Source of the DNA: Ceratothoa steindachneri | Taxonomy: Eukaryota > Arthropoda > Malacostraca > Isopoda > Cymothoidae | NCBI GenBank assembly: GCA_963969495.1 | Contig: OZ018330.1 | Coordinates: 69,888,710 to 69,952,709, forward strand | Direction: 5' to 3' | DNA length: 64,000 bases | Part shown: piece after piece, positions 21,509-32,945 of the stretch | Layout: every line of letters starts with the position of its first letter | Position numbering within the stretch: the stretch's first letter is position 1 | Notes under the pieces: model-generated | What the model saw: the letters and a program-made list of their open reading frames with translations, nothing else | The model's database searches: none | Told to the model about the DNA's origin: nothing | Made by a program: the position numbers and the translations under genes

Positions 21509-23420
21509 ATGATATGTTCTCAATACTTGCTAAGTCCTTTTGCAGTTGCACATTATAATAATCCATTAGTACCTATTGAAACTGATGTTTGTTTTTATAT
21601 TTCAGATTTTGAAAATAAGGAATTGAAATACCTTTACAAACTGACAAAACAATCAAGTAATATGTCTTCAAGCACTAGAAAGTTCATATGCAAAAACTCT
21701 CCTGATTCATTTTGCTACATATGTGGAAATTTTACATTTCTACATCAATCAAGAAATATAACGGACTTCGTGAAAAGAGCTTAAAACTTGGGGATCGAGA
21801 TAAATCATGGGTTCCACATAAAGACTGCACTGTATGCATTGAAAGACTCCGACATTGGACGAAGGGTTTGGAGTTAAAAATACCTTTTGGAGTTACTTAG
21901 TCATTTGTGTACTTTAAATTACCTAAGTGTAATTGTTACTTAGGTACATAAACAACTTTTGATAAAATTCGCTTTTGTTAACGCTTCACAATTATTTTTT
22001 CCATTTCAGGTGTGGCGAGAGCCTGCTAACCATGAGACGGATTGCTACTTTTGCTTTGTTAAGACCTCGAGCTTCACTAAGAAAAATAAACATTGTATCG
22101 AGTACCCAAATTTAGACACAGCAATACGACCTGTGCTACATTCAAATGAAATTCCCATTCCAAAATGTAAGAGTCTGCCATCTCAGGAATTAGTTCAATA
22201 TGTTTCTGAAAATATTGTTATGCACTCTGAGGAGTCAGACACCGAATTCGCCCCCAGCGTAGTTGTAAGTGAAAGTGATCAGCAAAGGTTTAACCAGGCC
22301 GTGTTGAATGATCTTGTAAGTGATCTAAATTTACCAAAAAGGGCTGCAGAAATTTCAGCTTCAAGACTTAAACAGAAAAATATGCTTAGTTCAAACACAT
22401 ATATTTCATTTTACAGAAACAGATAAAAAGAACTTAAATATTTTAGGACAGAGCATAGTTTAGTATATTTCTGCGACATACCAGGTCTGTTAAGGGAGAT
22501 GGGGGCTCAGTCTTACAAGGAAAGTGAGTGGCGTTTATTTTTAGACAGTTCCAAAAGAAGTCTTAAGTGTGTGTTGCTGCATAATGACAATCTATAAAGC
22601 TCGATACCAATTGGGCACTCAACAACATTAAAAGAAAAGTATGAGCATAGAGAAACTGTTTTAAAACTTATCAAATATAGGGAGCACAAGTGGATCATAT
22701 GTGTTGACTTAAAAATGGTCAATTTTATGCTAGGGCAAAAATTGACCATTACTTATGGGACAGCAGAGCTAAGGAAGAACATTATTCCAAACAAATCTGG
22801 CCAGCACGAACATTACTTACTGTCGGAGAAAAATATGTAATTAATCCACTTTTAGTAGGAAGAGATAAAATCATATCTCCTCCTTTGCATATCAAACTAG
22901 GTATCGTGAAACAATATATAAAAACTTTAGATACAAACGGCGCGTATTTCCGACACATAATTTAAAAATTCCCAAGTTTAAGTTATGAAAAAATCAAAGC
23001 TGGAGTTTTCGACGGTCCACAAATAAGAACATTAATTAATGACAGCAGTTGTCCTAATGTCATGAATGAACGCGAAAGAAATGCCTGGTTCTCATTCGTG
23101 GACTTGATAAAAGGTTTTTTAGGAAATTATCTGGCAGATAACTACGAAGAAGTCGTAAGAAAACTTTTAAGGAGCTACAAAATCTAGGTTGAAATATGAA
23201 CATAAAAATGCATTTTTTGAATAGTCATCTTGACTAATTTCCAAGTAATTTAGGTGCTGTAAGTGACGAACAAAGGAAGAGATTCTACCAATATATTAAA
23301 ATTATGGAGGGACGTTATCGAGGACGCTGGGATTGCCACATGATGGCTGTTATTGCTGGTGCTTTAAAAGAGAACTGCCGTCAACAACCAAATACTCTAG
23401 AAAGTCCTATTAAATATATT
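21509..23420 (+). pseudogene. Pseudogene of a large uncharacterised arthropod-associated family, intron-containing
   Basis: Exon 1 reads 'STRKFICKNSPDSFCYICG' and 'NITDFVKRA' (21665-21782), then a small deletion shifts frame into 'LKLGDRDKSWVPHKDC' and 'RHWTKGLELKIPFG'. A GT...AG intron fits 21892-22009 (donor after GGA, acceptor 'ttccatttcag'), giving F-G-V-W-R-E-P across the join. Exon 2 continues 'TDCYFCFVKTSSFTKKNKH', 'IEYPNLDTAIRPV', then after a stop at 22424 'CDIPGLLREMGAQSYKE', 'WRLFLDSSKRSLKCVLLHN', 'HKWIICVDLKMVNFMLGQ', 'GVFDGPQIRTLIND' and 'FPSNLGAVSDEQRKRFYQ' near 23255. Paired Cys-x2-Cys sites suggest zinc binding. I recognise the family from arthropod gene predictions, where it is unnamed and often multicopy; function unknown. 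Multiple stops and the exon-1 deletion show it is dead. Confidence 0.75.
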
Positions 23421-23689
23421 TTTACCAGAGTGAATAAAAGCTTCATATCTCTTTGTTTTGTTTTATTTTAAGTCATTTTTATCGTTATAATGTAATTTTA
23501 CAATAGTTTGAACTGCATGTATTCATGAAAATTGGAAACAAATGTTAACGCATGACTTCATTTTTAGTCCTAATTTTGAAAAAACTGGAAAATGGCGCAT
23601 GGGCTGTTTACAAGAATCAGGACCTGATAGAGCCAAATCGAGGTGAAATTCCGTTTTCAGCGCACAAAAATTACTTATAATCAAGTGTC

Positions 23690-24815
23690 AGATAGCATTC
23701 AAGGAAATATGTGTTCCCCAGTGTAATCAATGTGGCCACCCTCGGCGGGAAGTGCGCGTTCGAGGATAGACTTGAAGACCGCGCTCACTTTGCGGACTAA
23801 GTCCTGCCATATGCTGCTCCACAGCTCGTCAACGTGACTGTAGAGGAATTTACAGGCATTGCCCTCGACATGCGCCCATATGTTGCAGTGGATGAGATTG
23901 ATGTCCGGTGACTGCGGCGGACAAAATTCCTATGACCAAAAATTCATATTAGACCACAACTACGACGTGCTGAAAGACATAATCCGCATTCTTCATGACT
24001 TTTCTCAACCAGGGAAGGACTTTTGTGGCCAATATTTCCCTGTAAATGGCGGCTGTCATTTTATAATCGCCCGCAAACTACGCCGGCAGCATCTTCTCGC
24101 TATTTGAAGCCACGGCACTAAGCATCATCACGGAGGTCGGGTGCTTGATTGTCGACACATAGCGGAACTTGGAGGTGGCCTGGCCAAAGCTTATCACGCA
24201 GTTGTTCTGCTTGTTGATGACTGGAAGAAACAATCAAGTTTTTTATAACAAAAAATGAGAATTCGATTGTCATGACCCTTCAAGTTGTTAAGAAGGCGAC
24301 GAAAGCGCTGCCGATGTTGTTCTCGCATACATTTGGTGAGAAGAGGCCTTTTCACCCACCTCAAGCTCTTGTTGCCAGATTCCTTGACAGCCATGGACAC
24401 TGTGGCCACCGAGATTTTCTTCTTCACGAGCGCAGACATTTTGAGTTTTGGAGATTTTTCGAAAGCCTTTTCCACAGGCAAACTGCTGACAACTCGAGGT
24501 TTGCCTGAACTATGATGATCTTTCAGATCTTTCCAAATCTTGAGCCTCTTTGCAACTCTGTGACCGAACGGTCATCCGGCTGACGTTGAGCCATTTGGTG
24601 ATGGAGGACTTGTTGTGGCTCTTGCGCAGGGAAACAGTGATCTCGATTCTTTTCACTTCCAACCCGACACACCTGCACACAATGAAAAAGACGTTTTATG
24701 ACGCCTGCTGGAAAATTAAAACTTAAAGTTTGTTTGAAAGAAGTTTTTCTATCACACACGTATAGCTCTCGAAAGATAAAAAAATATGTGTGCAACAGAA
24801 ATTTTGCAAAACTCA
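23690..24815 (-). pseudogene. Tc1-like transposase relic, copy 1
   Basis: Minus-strand order. The N-terminal helix-turn-helix region reads 'CRVGSEKNRDHC' near 24680 and, in another frame, 'VSLRKSHNKSSITKWLNVS'. The middle has 'KGLFSPNVCENNIGSAF', and the catalytic core is scrambled over 24270-23930. The C-terminus reads 'PPQSPDINLIHCNIWAHVE' near 23910-23855 and ends 'AEGGHIDYTGEH' near 23720. The residue after 'SPDINLI' that supplies the third catalytic acid in Tc1 proteins is His here. Length of about 1.1 kb is right for a whole Tc1-like transposase. It matches the copy at 32165-32945, including the non-coding stretch 'tctttcgagag' upstream of the gene. Many frameshifts; inactive. Confidence 0.72.
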
Positions 24816-25266
24816 GTATGCAGTGTTTTGACTGCCGGGTTTATCCTATGTATCCAATCAGTAATGTGCCTCCTGTACCAGGGAAAATTAGTTCTAATGC
24901 TGAGTTGCACTCGTTCGTGTAGGGATATCTCTTATCCGACACTTTCACCTCTAAAACTTATCTATGTCCTTCCTAGAAGGACAATTTTAAATTTATCATT
25001 AGTATATCCACTCTTCAGTATCTCTACAAATTCGCTCACTTTCCATATTTTTATGCTGTCATGCGAGCTTTCATAGACGCATTATGTATTAACATATGAT
25101 TATCTGGCTAATATCACCTGTGAATTGAATATACAGGCTGCTAGGGTTATTTGGCGCTACGGATGGCAGCAGCGTATATTAAATATATGATGGGGCCTAA
25201 TCAACCTTTTTGGGGTAATCTCACTTGTAAGCTAAAATTCGACTCGTTAGCTTCCCTGTGCTGATA
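24816..25266. other. Spacer, no gene recognised
   Basis: Short ORFs (24786-25076) without motifs. Possibly the outer part of the Tc1-like copy, but its terminal repeat could not be placed. Confidence 0.4.
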
Positions 25267-25268
25267 TA

Positions 25269-26203
25269 CGAGGGGCGGTCAATAAGTTTGGCGAATTGGT
25301 AGGGAAAAACAGAGGAAGGGGGATGGCTGTTTGTGGAGGTGTTAGGACAAGTTATTGCAAGTCAGAGGACCTGCAGCCGCACACTCCTGCCTCATCTATT
25401 TAAGAAGCAGTAGCTAATCGTAGATCGTCAGTCACAAATTTTTCAACAATGGAGAAGGTTGAGCATCGCGCAGTGATCAATTTTTTTACCAAGAAAGGCA
25501 AGAATGCAAAAGAGATCCATTAACGCATGGTTGCAGTGTACACCGACACCGCCCCTTCCTATGCAACCATTGCTTGCTGAAATAGGGAGCTCCGCCATGG
25601 TCGTGAGTCCCTTGAAGATGACCCCCGTCCAGGACGCCCGTTAGACGTGACCAACGAGGAACAATGTGGCCCGTGTGGAGATGATGATCCTCGAAAATCG
25701 ACGGGTGAAGGTCGAAGAAATCGAGCGAGAACTTGGAATATCACATGGAGGTGTTATCAACATCATCCACGACAATTTGGCCATGACCAAGGTCTCTGCC
25801 CGTTAGGTCCCTAGAAACCTCACGCCCCATGATCGACTTCAACGTCGTCAAAGTACACAAGGCCAGAGTTACAAAAGCTGCCCTGTGCGAGTGTGGATTC
25901 GAGCAGCTCAACCATCCCCCCTACAGTCCAGATCTGGTCCCTAGCGACTATTTTTTATCCCGCCAGCTCAAGGCTGCACTGCGTGGACGCCGGTTTGGGG
26001 ACGATGAAGATGTCCAGCTCGCCGTCCAAGAGTGGATTGAACAGCAGTCGGGAGATTTCTGGTTGTCGAGAATTCGAAGCCTCAGGGACAAGTGGCGCAA
26101 GTGCATTGAAGTCGAGGGTAGTTATATTGAAAAATAATAGAACACTTTTCCTCTTATCTCGTTTCCTTATATCCGAATTGCAAAACTTATTGACCGCCCC
26201 TCG
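25269..26203 (+). mobile_element. mariner deletion derivative, 935 bp, both TIRs and TA duplication
   Basis: The element begins 'cgaggggcggtcaataagtt' and ends with its inverted copy ('aacttattgaccgcccctcg'). It is flanked by TA at 25267-25268 and 26204-26205, the mariner target duplication. A transposase relic lies inside, from ATG 25449 to the stop at 26135. Compared with the full-length copy at 61888-63172, about 355 bases are missing: the sequence jumps from 'catgatcgacttcaacgtcgtcaaagt' (quoted in part) straight to 'acacaaggcc' near 25855. The gap removes the first two catalytic aspartates. The same junction occurs in the mariner split by LINE-B at 43059-48548. Confidence 0.93.
25449..26137 (+). 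pseudogene. mariner transposase with internal deletion
   Basis: N-terminal part: 'MEKVEHRAVINFFTKKGK' then an in-frame stop (25521), 'HGRESLEDDPRP', 'GISHGSVINIIHD'-type helix-turn-helix, and 'MTKVSAR*VPRNLTPHDRL' with a stop in place of the Trp of the WVP linker. The deletion junction follows. The C-terminal part is open (25829-26137): 'CGFEQLNHPPYSPDLVPSDY' contains the third Asp of the D,D34D triad (SPDLxxxDY), then 'FGDDEDVQLAVQEWIEQQ' and the stop. It cannot catalyse transposition but keeps the ends needed for mobilisation in trans. Confidence 0.9.
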
Positions 26204-26205
26204 TA

Positions 26206-27009
26206 AGCTTTCCCCTCCATGACAGAATGACAGAGGATTTTTTTCTAATTTGTTGTTAATTCCAAGTTAGGGGATCTTGTTTTGTATCCCCACCCCTCTG
26301 TCATACTTTGTCAATCGCATTTGATACGCCTCTGCAAACGATGTCCACATAGTTCCGATTTTTTTTGTAGGCGATCTTTTCAATGATGACGCTGACTGCC
26401 GTTTCCGTGCTCTATTTTTTTCTGAAACCGTAATTGGACACGAGTCCTCATTAGCAACTATGAAAATGTCATTCATTATTTTATTACTAAGGAGTATGAT
26501 AAGAACTAACGTGGAAGATCACATACTTAATAGTTTTGAAAAAATGAAGTGACTGAATAGGGAAAAATACTGGAAGGCACCTATCCGACGAAAAATGCGT
26601 TATTTAGAATTCTCTAAAAACTGCAACCATTCAGCAACGAAGATAGGTCATTTGCGGGACAAAGAAAGAGGCAAAAATAATGAATGGACAAAAAGGAGGA
26701 TGAGGTAAAATGATACAAAGTGGAAATATCATTTAAGTTGAATTAGGTAAGAGAATCTTTTCTAAAAGAAATTTTAGCCTCACTTTTTCTAGAAGATATA
26801 TTTCTGGAAACAACTTTCGCGGCGAAAAATTCCTTCTTCTTTCGAGACTAGAGCTTGCCACGCAGATACCAAGGGATTTTATTTATCGTCTCTGCGTAGG
26901 AACTTTTCTCAATAAAGAGAAACAGATATGCAGATATGCCCAAGAGAGGAAAGAGTGCTACTTTTCTAGTCGATAATATATTCTTTTTTTACTCATTTAT
27001 CTTTTGAGC
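26206..27009. other. AT-rich spacer, no gene recognised
   Basis: No domain found. ORF 26476-26267 (minus, 69 codons) is rich in Lys/Arg/Ser with no known motif. Confidence 0.5.
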
Positions 27010-28120
27010 TCAGTCTCAGACTGTGCGGTAGGTTTGGTAAATCTTGTGGTGCCCAGCGAAGGCACAACCGCCAAAATTACAAAGGAACCTTGTCAAGGTA
27101 TAGCCAAGTGTACAGGAATATGCTCACACAGGCACTAAGGTAGGCCAAGCAAGGCGACAACTGTTATTGTTTCTAAAAGTGCGATTTAATAGATAGCGGC
27201 AGCTGCTGAACCAAGGAAAAATAACAAACACAATGACAAAAATAGACTTTTAATACACACGACTAAAAGGGGACGACAATAAATATAAACGGTTAATAAA
27301 ATGAGACGGACTTAGGTTCCGAATACTAGTCCGATAGCCGTAGTTAAGGAATGGTTAGTATGGAAGATAGAGGTTAATGAATGATTTACTTCCTTTGAAC
27401 TCGAGGGTAAGGTGGGGAAAAATAAGGGGAGGGCTTGGTGACCTTGATTACTCACGGGAGGAGGGTAGCCACGGAACCCACTGCAGGTGGGTTGCTCCTG
27501 CGGACCTCCTGTCCTCAGGGGGTCACCGAACGAACTTCGAATAGGGGATGGGGGATGACTTCTCCACACTCGGCTTGAGCGAGCTAATGGGCCTCTTGTC
27601 GTAAGAGGTCACCATACGAACTTTGGAGGAAGGCTTCTCCAATCCTTGATCCGAAGGCGAATGAGAAATGCTGACGTTGCCTCACGAGACTCTACTCCTC
27701 GACCCGAAGACACATGGGGTGATGTCCAGCTCTTCAGTGGCTTTCGACCATCACTCACACTTCTTGGGCGAGAGCTCGTTGAAGTGCATTCCTTTCGGGG
27801 AAGTCTCGTCTAACCAAATCTGTCCGTCAGCCTGGAGCGGGGGCATATATACCTGGAGCTATTAGAAACGTTATCGGGCGCGATGAGCTGAGCGCCTTCT
27901 TGCGAAGAAGTGTCAACGGCTGGGATCATCAGCCAGGCAGGCGACAGCGGCGGGGCCATAAACGCGGTTCACGCTGAATCTACAAAGAAGTCTGCCTACC
28001 CGAGGGGGGAGGGGGAGGGGGAGGGGGAGACGACCGGGAGGAAGCCTTGGTGAGAATTTCACGGGACCTGGCGGCCGGTCAAACGAGGGAGAGGTCGGAA
28101 AGGATGGGGGGGGGGGGTAA
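27010..28120 (-). other. GC-rich, possible LTR or promoter segment
   Basis: GC-richer than its surroundings and free of coding motifs. On the minus strand a TATA-like 'ggtatatatgcccccgctcc' lies near 27857-27838, followed by about 600 bases of leader-like sequence and a T-rich stretch near 27310-27230. This would suit an LTR or Pol II promoter. I could not find paired TG...CA ends or a target duplication, so the call is tentative. It sits beside the 3' end of the Jockey-like LINE. Confidence 0.25.
28001..28029 (+). repeat. G-run minisatellite, G-quadruplex candidate
   Basis: Four or more runs of five or more G separated by single A ('gagggggga' then 'gggggagggggagggggag'). A separate 12-G homopolymer lies at 28106-28117. 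Such spacing fits the classical four-run G-quadruplex pattern on the plus strand. Confidence 0.8.
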
Positions 28121-28329
28121 CGGCTCGTTTTCTCTCTAGAAATACACTCTTAGAAGGTGGGGAAATAGTATAATTCAAAGGGGGTTCCTCCACAGGCCTA
28201 TTTTTAAACCAAGAAAAAAAGAAAAAGAAAGAAGTCAATACCAACAAAAACAAAAAACAACAGCAAACCACACAGCAAAAAATAAATATTTACAGAGTGC
28301 ACTCATTTACTTAAGAAAGACCCGCCTCC

Positions 28330-31060
28330 TTCGGTGGCATAAGCTTGAAACCTGAAGTTAAAATATTGTCTATAGACAAGCCCCGTGTCCTCCCCAAAAA
28401 CTCAACTACGCCACATTCCGGTGTGTAGGAGTCTTTCCCATGGAGCCGAGACAAACGGTTATGACCTCACCCATCACGTTACCTTGACAGATATTGCTTA
28501 GAGAGCTCCCCCAGACTAGGGCACTCAATAAAGAACTGTCATACAATGGGGGACAAAGTAATCCTTAGATAAAGGTTCAGGGGAGCACTCAATCTAATGA
28601 CGCTGTGTCTCGCGAGTGTGTCCGATTTGGAGGCGGAATGAAAGACTTTGTAACGTCGAGGTATTGGGAGTTTGGTCCATGAAAACTGTCGTAGTGCTAT
28701 AGTACACAAGTTCCGTCCTATTTCATAGTTTTTGACATATAACTGATAAAACTGCCTTGATCCCTTACAAGTAGCTAGTGTCTGGAAGAGCTAAACGCTG
28801 GTCTTGTTGCTGAGTCTGCATCAAGAGCCTGGTTCCCTTATCACTACGCTTGTTCCGGAAAAACTTACATGTCTTGGAACCCAGCAGAAGAAAAACTCAG
28901 TGCGCTTTGTGAGTAGCTATGAAAGACTAAACGGCCTGTGAACCAAGCTGCACCCGTCCTTACGGGCGCAGCAGTAGATGCGGCGTAGAAACCAATTCCG
29001 TCCTAAGAATTGTCGCCTTTTGTGTACATTGGTACACCCCCAGTGTGACATGATAAGAAACGCAAGCGCAATACTGCTGGTGATTTAGAAGCTTTGGTAC
29101 CATATGAGTGGCGACGACAAATATTTAAAGGTGGTATCTTCTAGGGTAGTGTCCTGTGCAAAACCATGTGTGCACCAACCCGAGAGTGTTATACCGTACT
29201 CTCGGACACTTTTAGCCTTCAACCCAAATTTTGTGGGCATTTTTTACTTCTCTTGTCGCCATTTGTAATAAATTCTTCGATTAAGTGGGAAAAAAAATCA
29301 TTCATTCGTATTCAATTCTTGAGCAGTAAACCTGCAGGGGGTAGCCCTATCACTACTACACGAGCCGAGCATCACAGACTGTAGAACCTTTGTGGTTTGA
29401 AGCCTGCGAGTTTGAGCCAGTTAAGTGGAATGTCATCCAAATACAAGTCCAAGGAAACCGTGCTACTCAACTACCTTCACCCGAGTCTCATTTAAAAACA
29501 ATACCTGGTCCGGTTGGTGTCCTTGAAAGAGGCAAAAGTGGACCACTTTAGTTTGGGGCAAAGAAAAAAAATCCAGGCCTTCTTAGCGCAACGTTAAATG
29601 CGGTTCTGGACTTGTTAGAGTCGATGCTCCACAGTAAGCATCTGAGGCGCTCCAAAATATCGAAACATCTTCTAGGTAGAGCGTGCCGATAGCATCCACC
29701 GGCAATATTGGGGTAATACCGTTGATTCTCACAGCAACGAGAGACCCGTTAGGACACTTCCCAGCAGGTGATCCTCATCTTATTTCTACTCTCTTGGAGA
29801 TGGATCTCCCGACCCGTACACAGAATCAATGATCTCGGAAGAACTCAAAAAAGAAAATGAGGAGGCATCTCCTCGCTCCAAAAGAACTGAGGGTATTTAT
29901 GATACAGTATCGCCACGTGGTATCATAGAGCTCCACCAAATCAGAAAACACTGTTTGGTAATGTCGTCTGCTTATGAAAGCCTCGCAGATAGCACTCTCT
30001 AGGAGGAGAAGAGCCTTTGACGCGGAGTGAAGGTTAAGGAAGCCGCACTGTGCAGAAGACAGATAACCTTCGCTCTCCAGAAAATAAGCTAATCTAATTT
30101 ATATTGTTTTCTCGATCAAATTGCACATTTAATAGGTTAGAGAAAGTAGGCGAAACCAGGCGGGGTGGAGTTATCTCTCTACGGATTACAAAAAGCAAGA
30201 ACGATAGGATTGGCCAATACTCATAGAAGATACTCTTAGACCAGATGGTGTTAAACAAAGCTAACAGAAAGGTACAACCTCGCTAAGCTTGCTGTCGAAG
30301 CATGGAGTACGGGATACAGTCTGCACCAGGGTCGGTATTCTCGCAAAAAGAGACCTTGGAAATCAACTCCTTCAACAAAAACAGGTCATTGAACTCTTCA
30401 CCACCTCTGGAGGTGAAGTCCAGCAGACAGCCTTCAGTGACCGACCCATAGGTTTTATGTTTTGGCAGAGCAGCATTTCAGCTAGATAATGTAGAGAAAG
30501 TGGTCATAAAAGATGGTTACACGTATGCAGAATCAGGGATGGTGGTTCAGACTTCCTGGAAAGATGGCTGTCAGGTAAGAACTTGCCTCGAATCTTTTTG
30601 GCACGCTTCTACACCTCTGCGAGAGGTTTCCTCCCATTGAGTGAACCACTTATTCCCTACGTTAATAGCGGTAAGCGTGCTTCAAGCGAAACATAATCTC
30701 GCCTTCGCACGATGAAATTCAGACAGGTTAAAATTATTTGGACGGCGCCTCTAGCGCTTATAGACATATCGATTCTCTTTGAGGGGAATGTAGAGCGGGA
30801 CTGATGCCACTTGAATGGAGGTATAGAGATCCCCCCAAAAGAACGGAGACATCACTTCGGGCATAAATTGTGTATCCAGCTGCTCTGCCCCAATCACGCG
30901 GCGATGGGTGCATTAAATCCTTATATTTCTGTAAGAAGGGCAGAGGGTACCCAGCCAACGTGCTGTCCTGGAGATAGACTGCTAAGTGGTAACGGGAGGA
31001 AACAAGCCTTCTCAGCTTCTTTAAATTATCCTGCAATGGAATTGGTTTAGAAACCAATTG
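28330..31060 (-). pseudogene. Jockey-like LINE: endonuclease, reverse transcriptase, RNase H-side tail
   Basis: A heavily mutated minus-strand element. Endonuclease N-terminus near 31000-30780: 'YLQDSTLAGYPLPF' and 'AAGYTIYARSDVSVL' (family: CLQET...GGTAIYVRRDV). RT: 'EGVDFQGLFLREYRP', then 'LESEGYLSSAQCGFLNLHS' near 30100, 'VFSDLVELYDTTWRY' (motif A region), 'GSPAGKCPNGSLVAVRING', and 'GTLYLEDVSIFWS' near 29680, where YVDD has become YLED. The tail reads 'RIGHTRETQRH' near 28600 and 'TPECGVVEFLGRTRGL' near 28400, the C-terminal block seen in Jockey-group ORF2 proteins. The 3' end is near 28330. Stops and shifts throughout. ORF1 was not recognised. Confidence 0.75.
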
Positions 31061-32164
31061 CAGGAAAAATCTTTCTAGATTACATTAGAAAGAGCTGTGG
31101 AGGCTTTTTTCGCTGAAAAGACCTTGACTGGTATGGTTGTAGGCCGCTCGGAGACAGACCTATGATGGGTGTTTGCCGTGTAATGCACCGGTAGCGCTGT
31201 TGCCTTTTAGGACTTAGCAGGGAAGTTCCGACTCGACGTGCAAACTTTCCCTCTTTCCTGTCACGATTTCTTCTGTTGGCAGGTTATTATTAGGGTCGTC
31301 GTTCCCCCTTTTTTGACACAGACGCAATCAATTGAAGCTCTCTATCCAACTTTGGGGCGAGGGAGGCGAGGTTCCCTTGGTGTTTTCCCTATCCTAAGGA
31401 AGTAGAATGGAAGACTCAGTGGTGTTATGGTAAGCTATGTCTGTAGTGACGATCGTTGTTGGAGACTCATGCACTTATGCCTCACACATGAGGCATTTTC
31501 GAACAGACTGCTATCGGTGTGCTACCACGCCACTAAAGTCCGAAGCGACGATTTGCTACCAAAAACTAAAATAAATTATCTATATTCATGTATAACAAAA
31601 TGATGGGGCCTCACCCCCCAAATATTTTAATTCATTTCTGAATGCATGAAAAAGAAATATGACGACAAATATTGAATCCATTCGTTTATCCTTTACAGCT
31701 TTAACCTAAGCTAACAAAGTAGTGTTCAGTAAATAGTAACTACTATCGAAAACTAAAGAACTTTTTTGTGCGAATTAAAATAATTTCTCTCTGACTTCAT
31801 TTGGAAAAATTAGGAGTTCGTTTCTATATTTTTTTCTTTCAAATTTAACATTTTTATTTTCCAAATAAAAGAGTTCAGTAGCGCTTTGTGTTTTACAATG
31901 GCTACAGGGTTAACAATGGCCTAAGTGAAAGGAAAAAGCAAAGGTTTATATATAATGGATTTATATGAGTTTGATAAATCATTTTTAAACGATGCATCAG
32001 TTAAATTTTGGTTTCACATACAAATAAGTCGTTACGACGGGATAATTAATGCAAAAATGACAAGCTAATGAAAGAATTAAATACCCATTCGCAATATTGT
32101 AAAACTGTGAATATATAAACGACTAAAGCTAAAACTACATTAAAACGCAAAGCAGAAGAAACTA
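31061..32164. other. Spacer; weak tRNA-like motif on minus strand
   Basis: No coding motif. On the minus strand near 31540-31490 'tttagtggcgtggtagcac' and, about 30 bases on, 'tgttcgaaaatgcc' resemble A and B boxes of a tRNA-derived SINE, but the B box has an extra base. 31600-32160 is AT-rich without features. Confidence 0.35.
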
Positions 32165-32945
32165 ACGGGTTCTACAAAAATTCTGTTCCACTCGGTTTTT
32201 GATCTTTCGAGAGGTTTACATGTGGTGTGATAGAAAAAGTTCCGTGAAACAAAATTAAAAGTGTACTTTTCCAGCACGTGTCATTGAAACGTCTTTTCCA
32301 TTGTGTGTCGAGATAGAAGTAAAAAGAATTGAGAGCTCCGCTCTCCTGCACGCCGAATGACCGTCCACAGAGTCGCGGAGGGTGTCAAGGACGGGAAGGA
32401 CCTCAAAAATAGACCTCGTTCAGACAGAGTTCAAGTTGTCGACTTGAAGCTCAAAACGACTGCGCTTGCGAAGAAGAACATCTCGGTGGCTATGGTATCA
32501 AGGCCATCAAGGAGAAGGGCAGCAAGAGCTTGAGTTGGGTGGAAAGGCTTGTTATCACTGACCGTATGCGAGAACAACGTCGGCAGCGCTGCGGTCGCCT
32601 TCTCAACGACAGGAAAAGTCATGAAAACCGAAAATCTCTTTTTTTTCTTAGGAAAAATCTTGACCGTCGATCCGGTCATCAACAAGCAGAACGACCGCGT
32701 GGTAAAGTTCGGTCAGGGCATCTCCGAAGGAAAAAAATGAAAACAGCAATTAATCAACACACCAAACAGATCCCTCAGTCCATCCCCCAAAATGTATTCG
32801 ATAATATGCCTTTAGGTGGGGGTGAGGGGGCATTTACAGCCTTTACTGTAAGAAGAAACTCCAATATCCTATATAAAATGTCACTTGTGCTAAAACTATT
32901 TATGCCTTTTTCCACTGCACAGTAACTTTAGGACACTGTATATGA
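32165..32945 (+). pseudogene. Tc1-like transposase relic, copy 2
   Basis: Plus-strand counterpart of the copy at 23690-24815. The non-coding upstream 'tctttcgagag' and 'tgtgatagaaaaag' blocks (32205-32245) are shared, as is 'gaaacgtcttttccattgtgtg' (in part) near 32286. Coding patches: 'LSWVERLVITDRMREQRRQR', and in another frame 'MLSLTVCENNVGSAAVAF', then 'GKILTVDPVINKQNDRVVKF' near 32650-32710, the block that follows the first catalytic Asp (family F-S-D-E-K), here altered to L-G-K. The C-terminal two thirds of the catalytic domain is missing. A possible terminal sequence 'cagtaactttaggacactg' lies at 32920-32938. Confidence 0.7.

Noticed and set aside
27010..28120. Definite LTR
   Set aside because: A TATA-like box was seen but no TG...CA pair, second copy or target duplication could be found by eye; kept only as a low-confidence segment.
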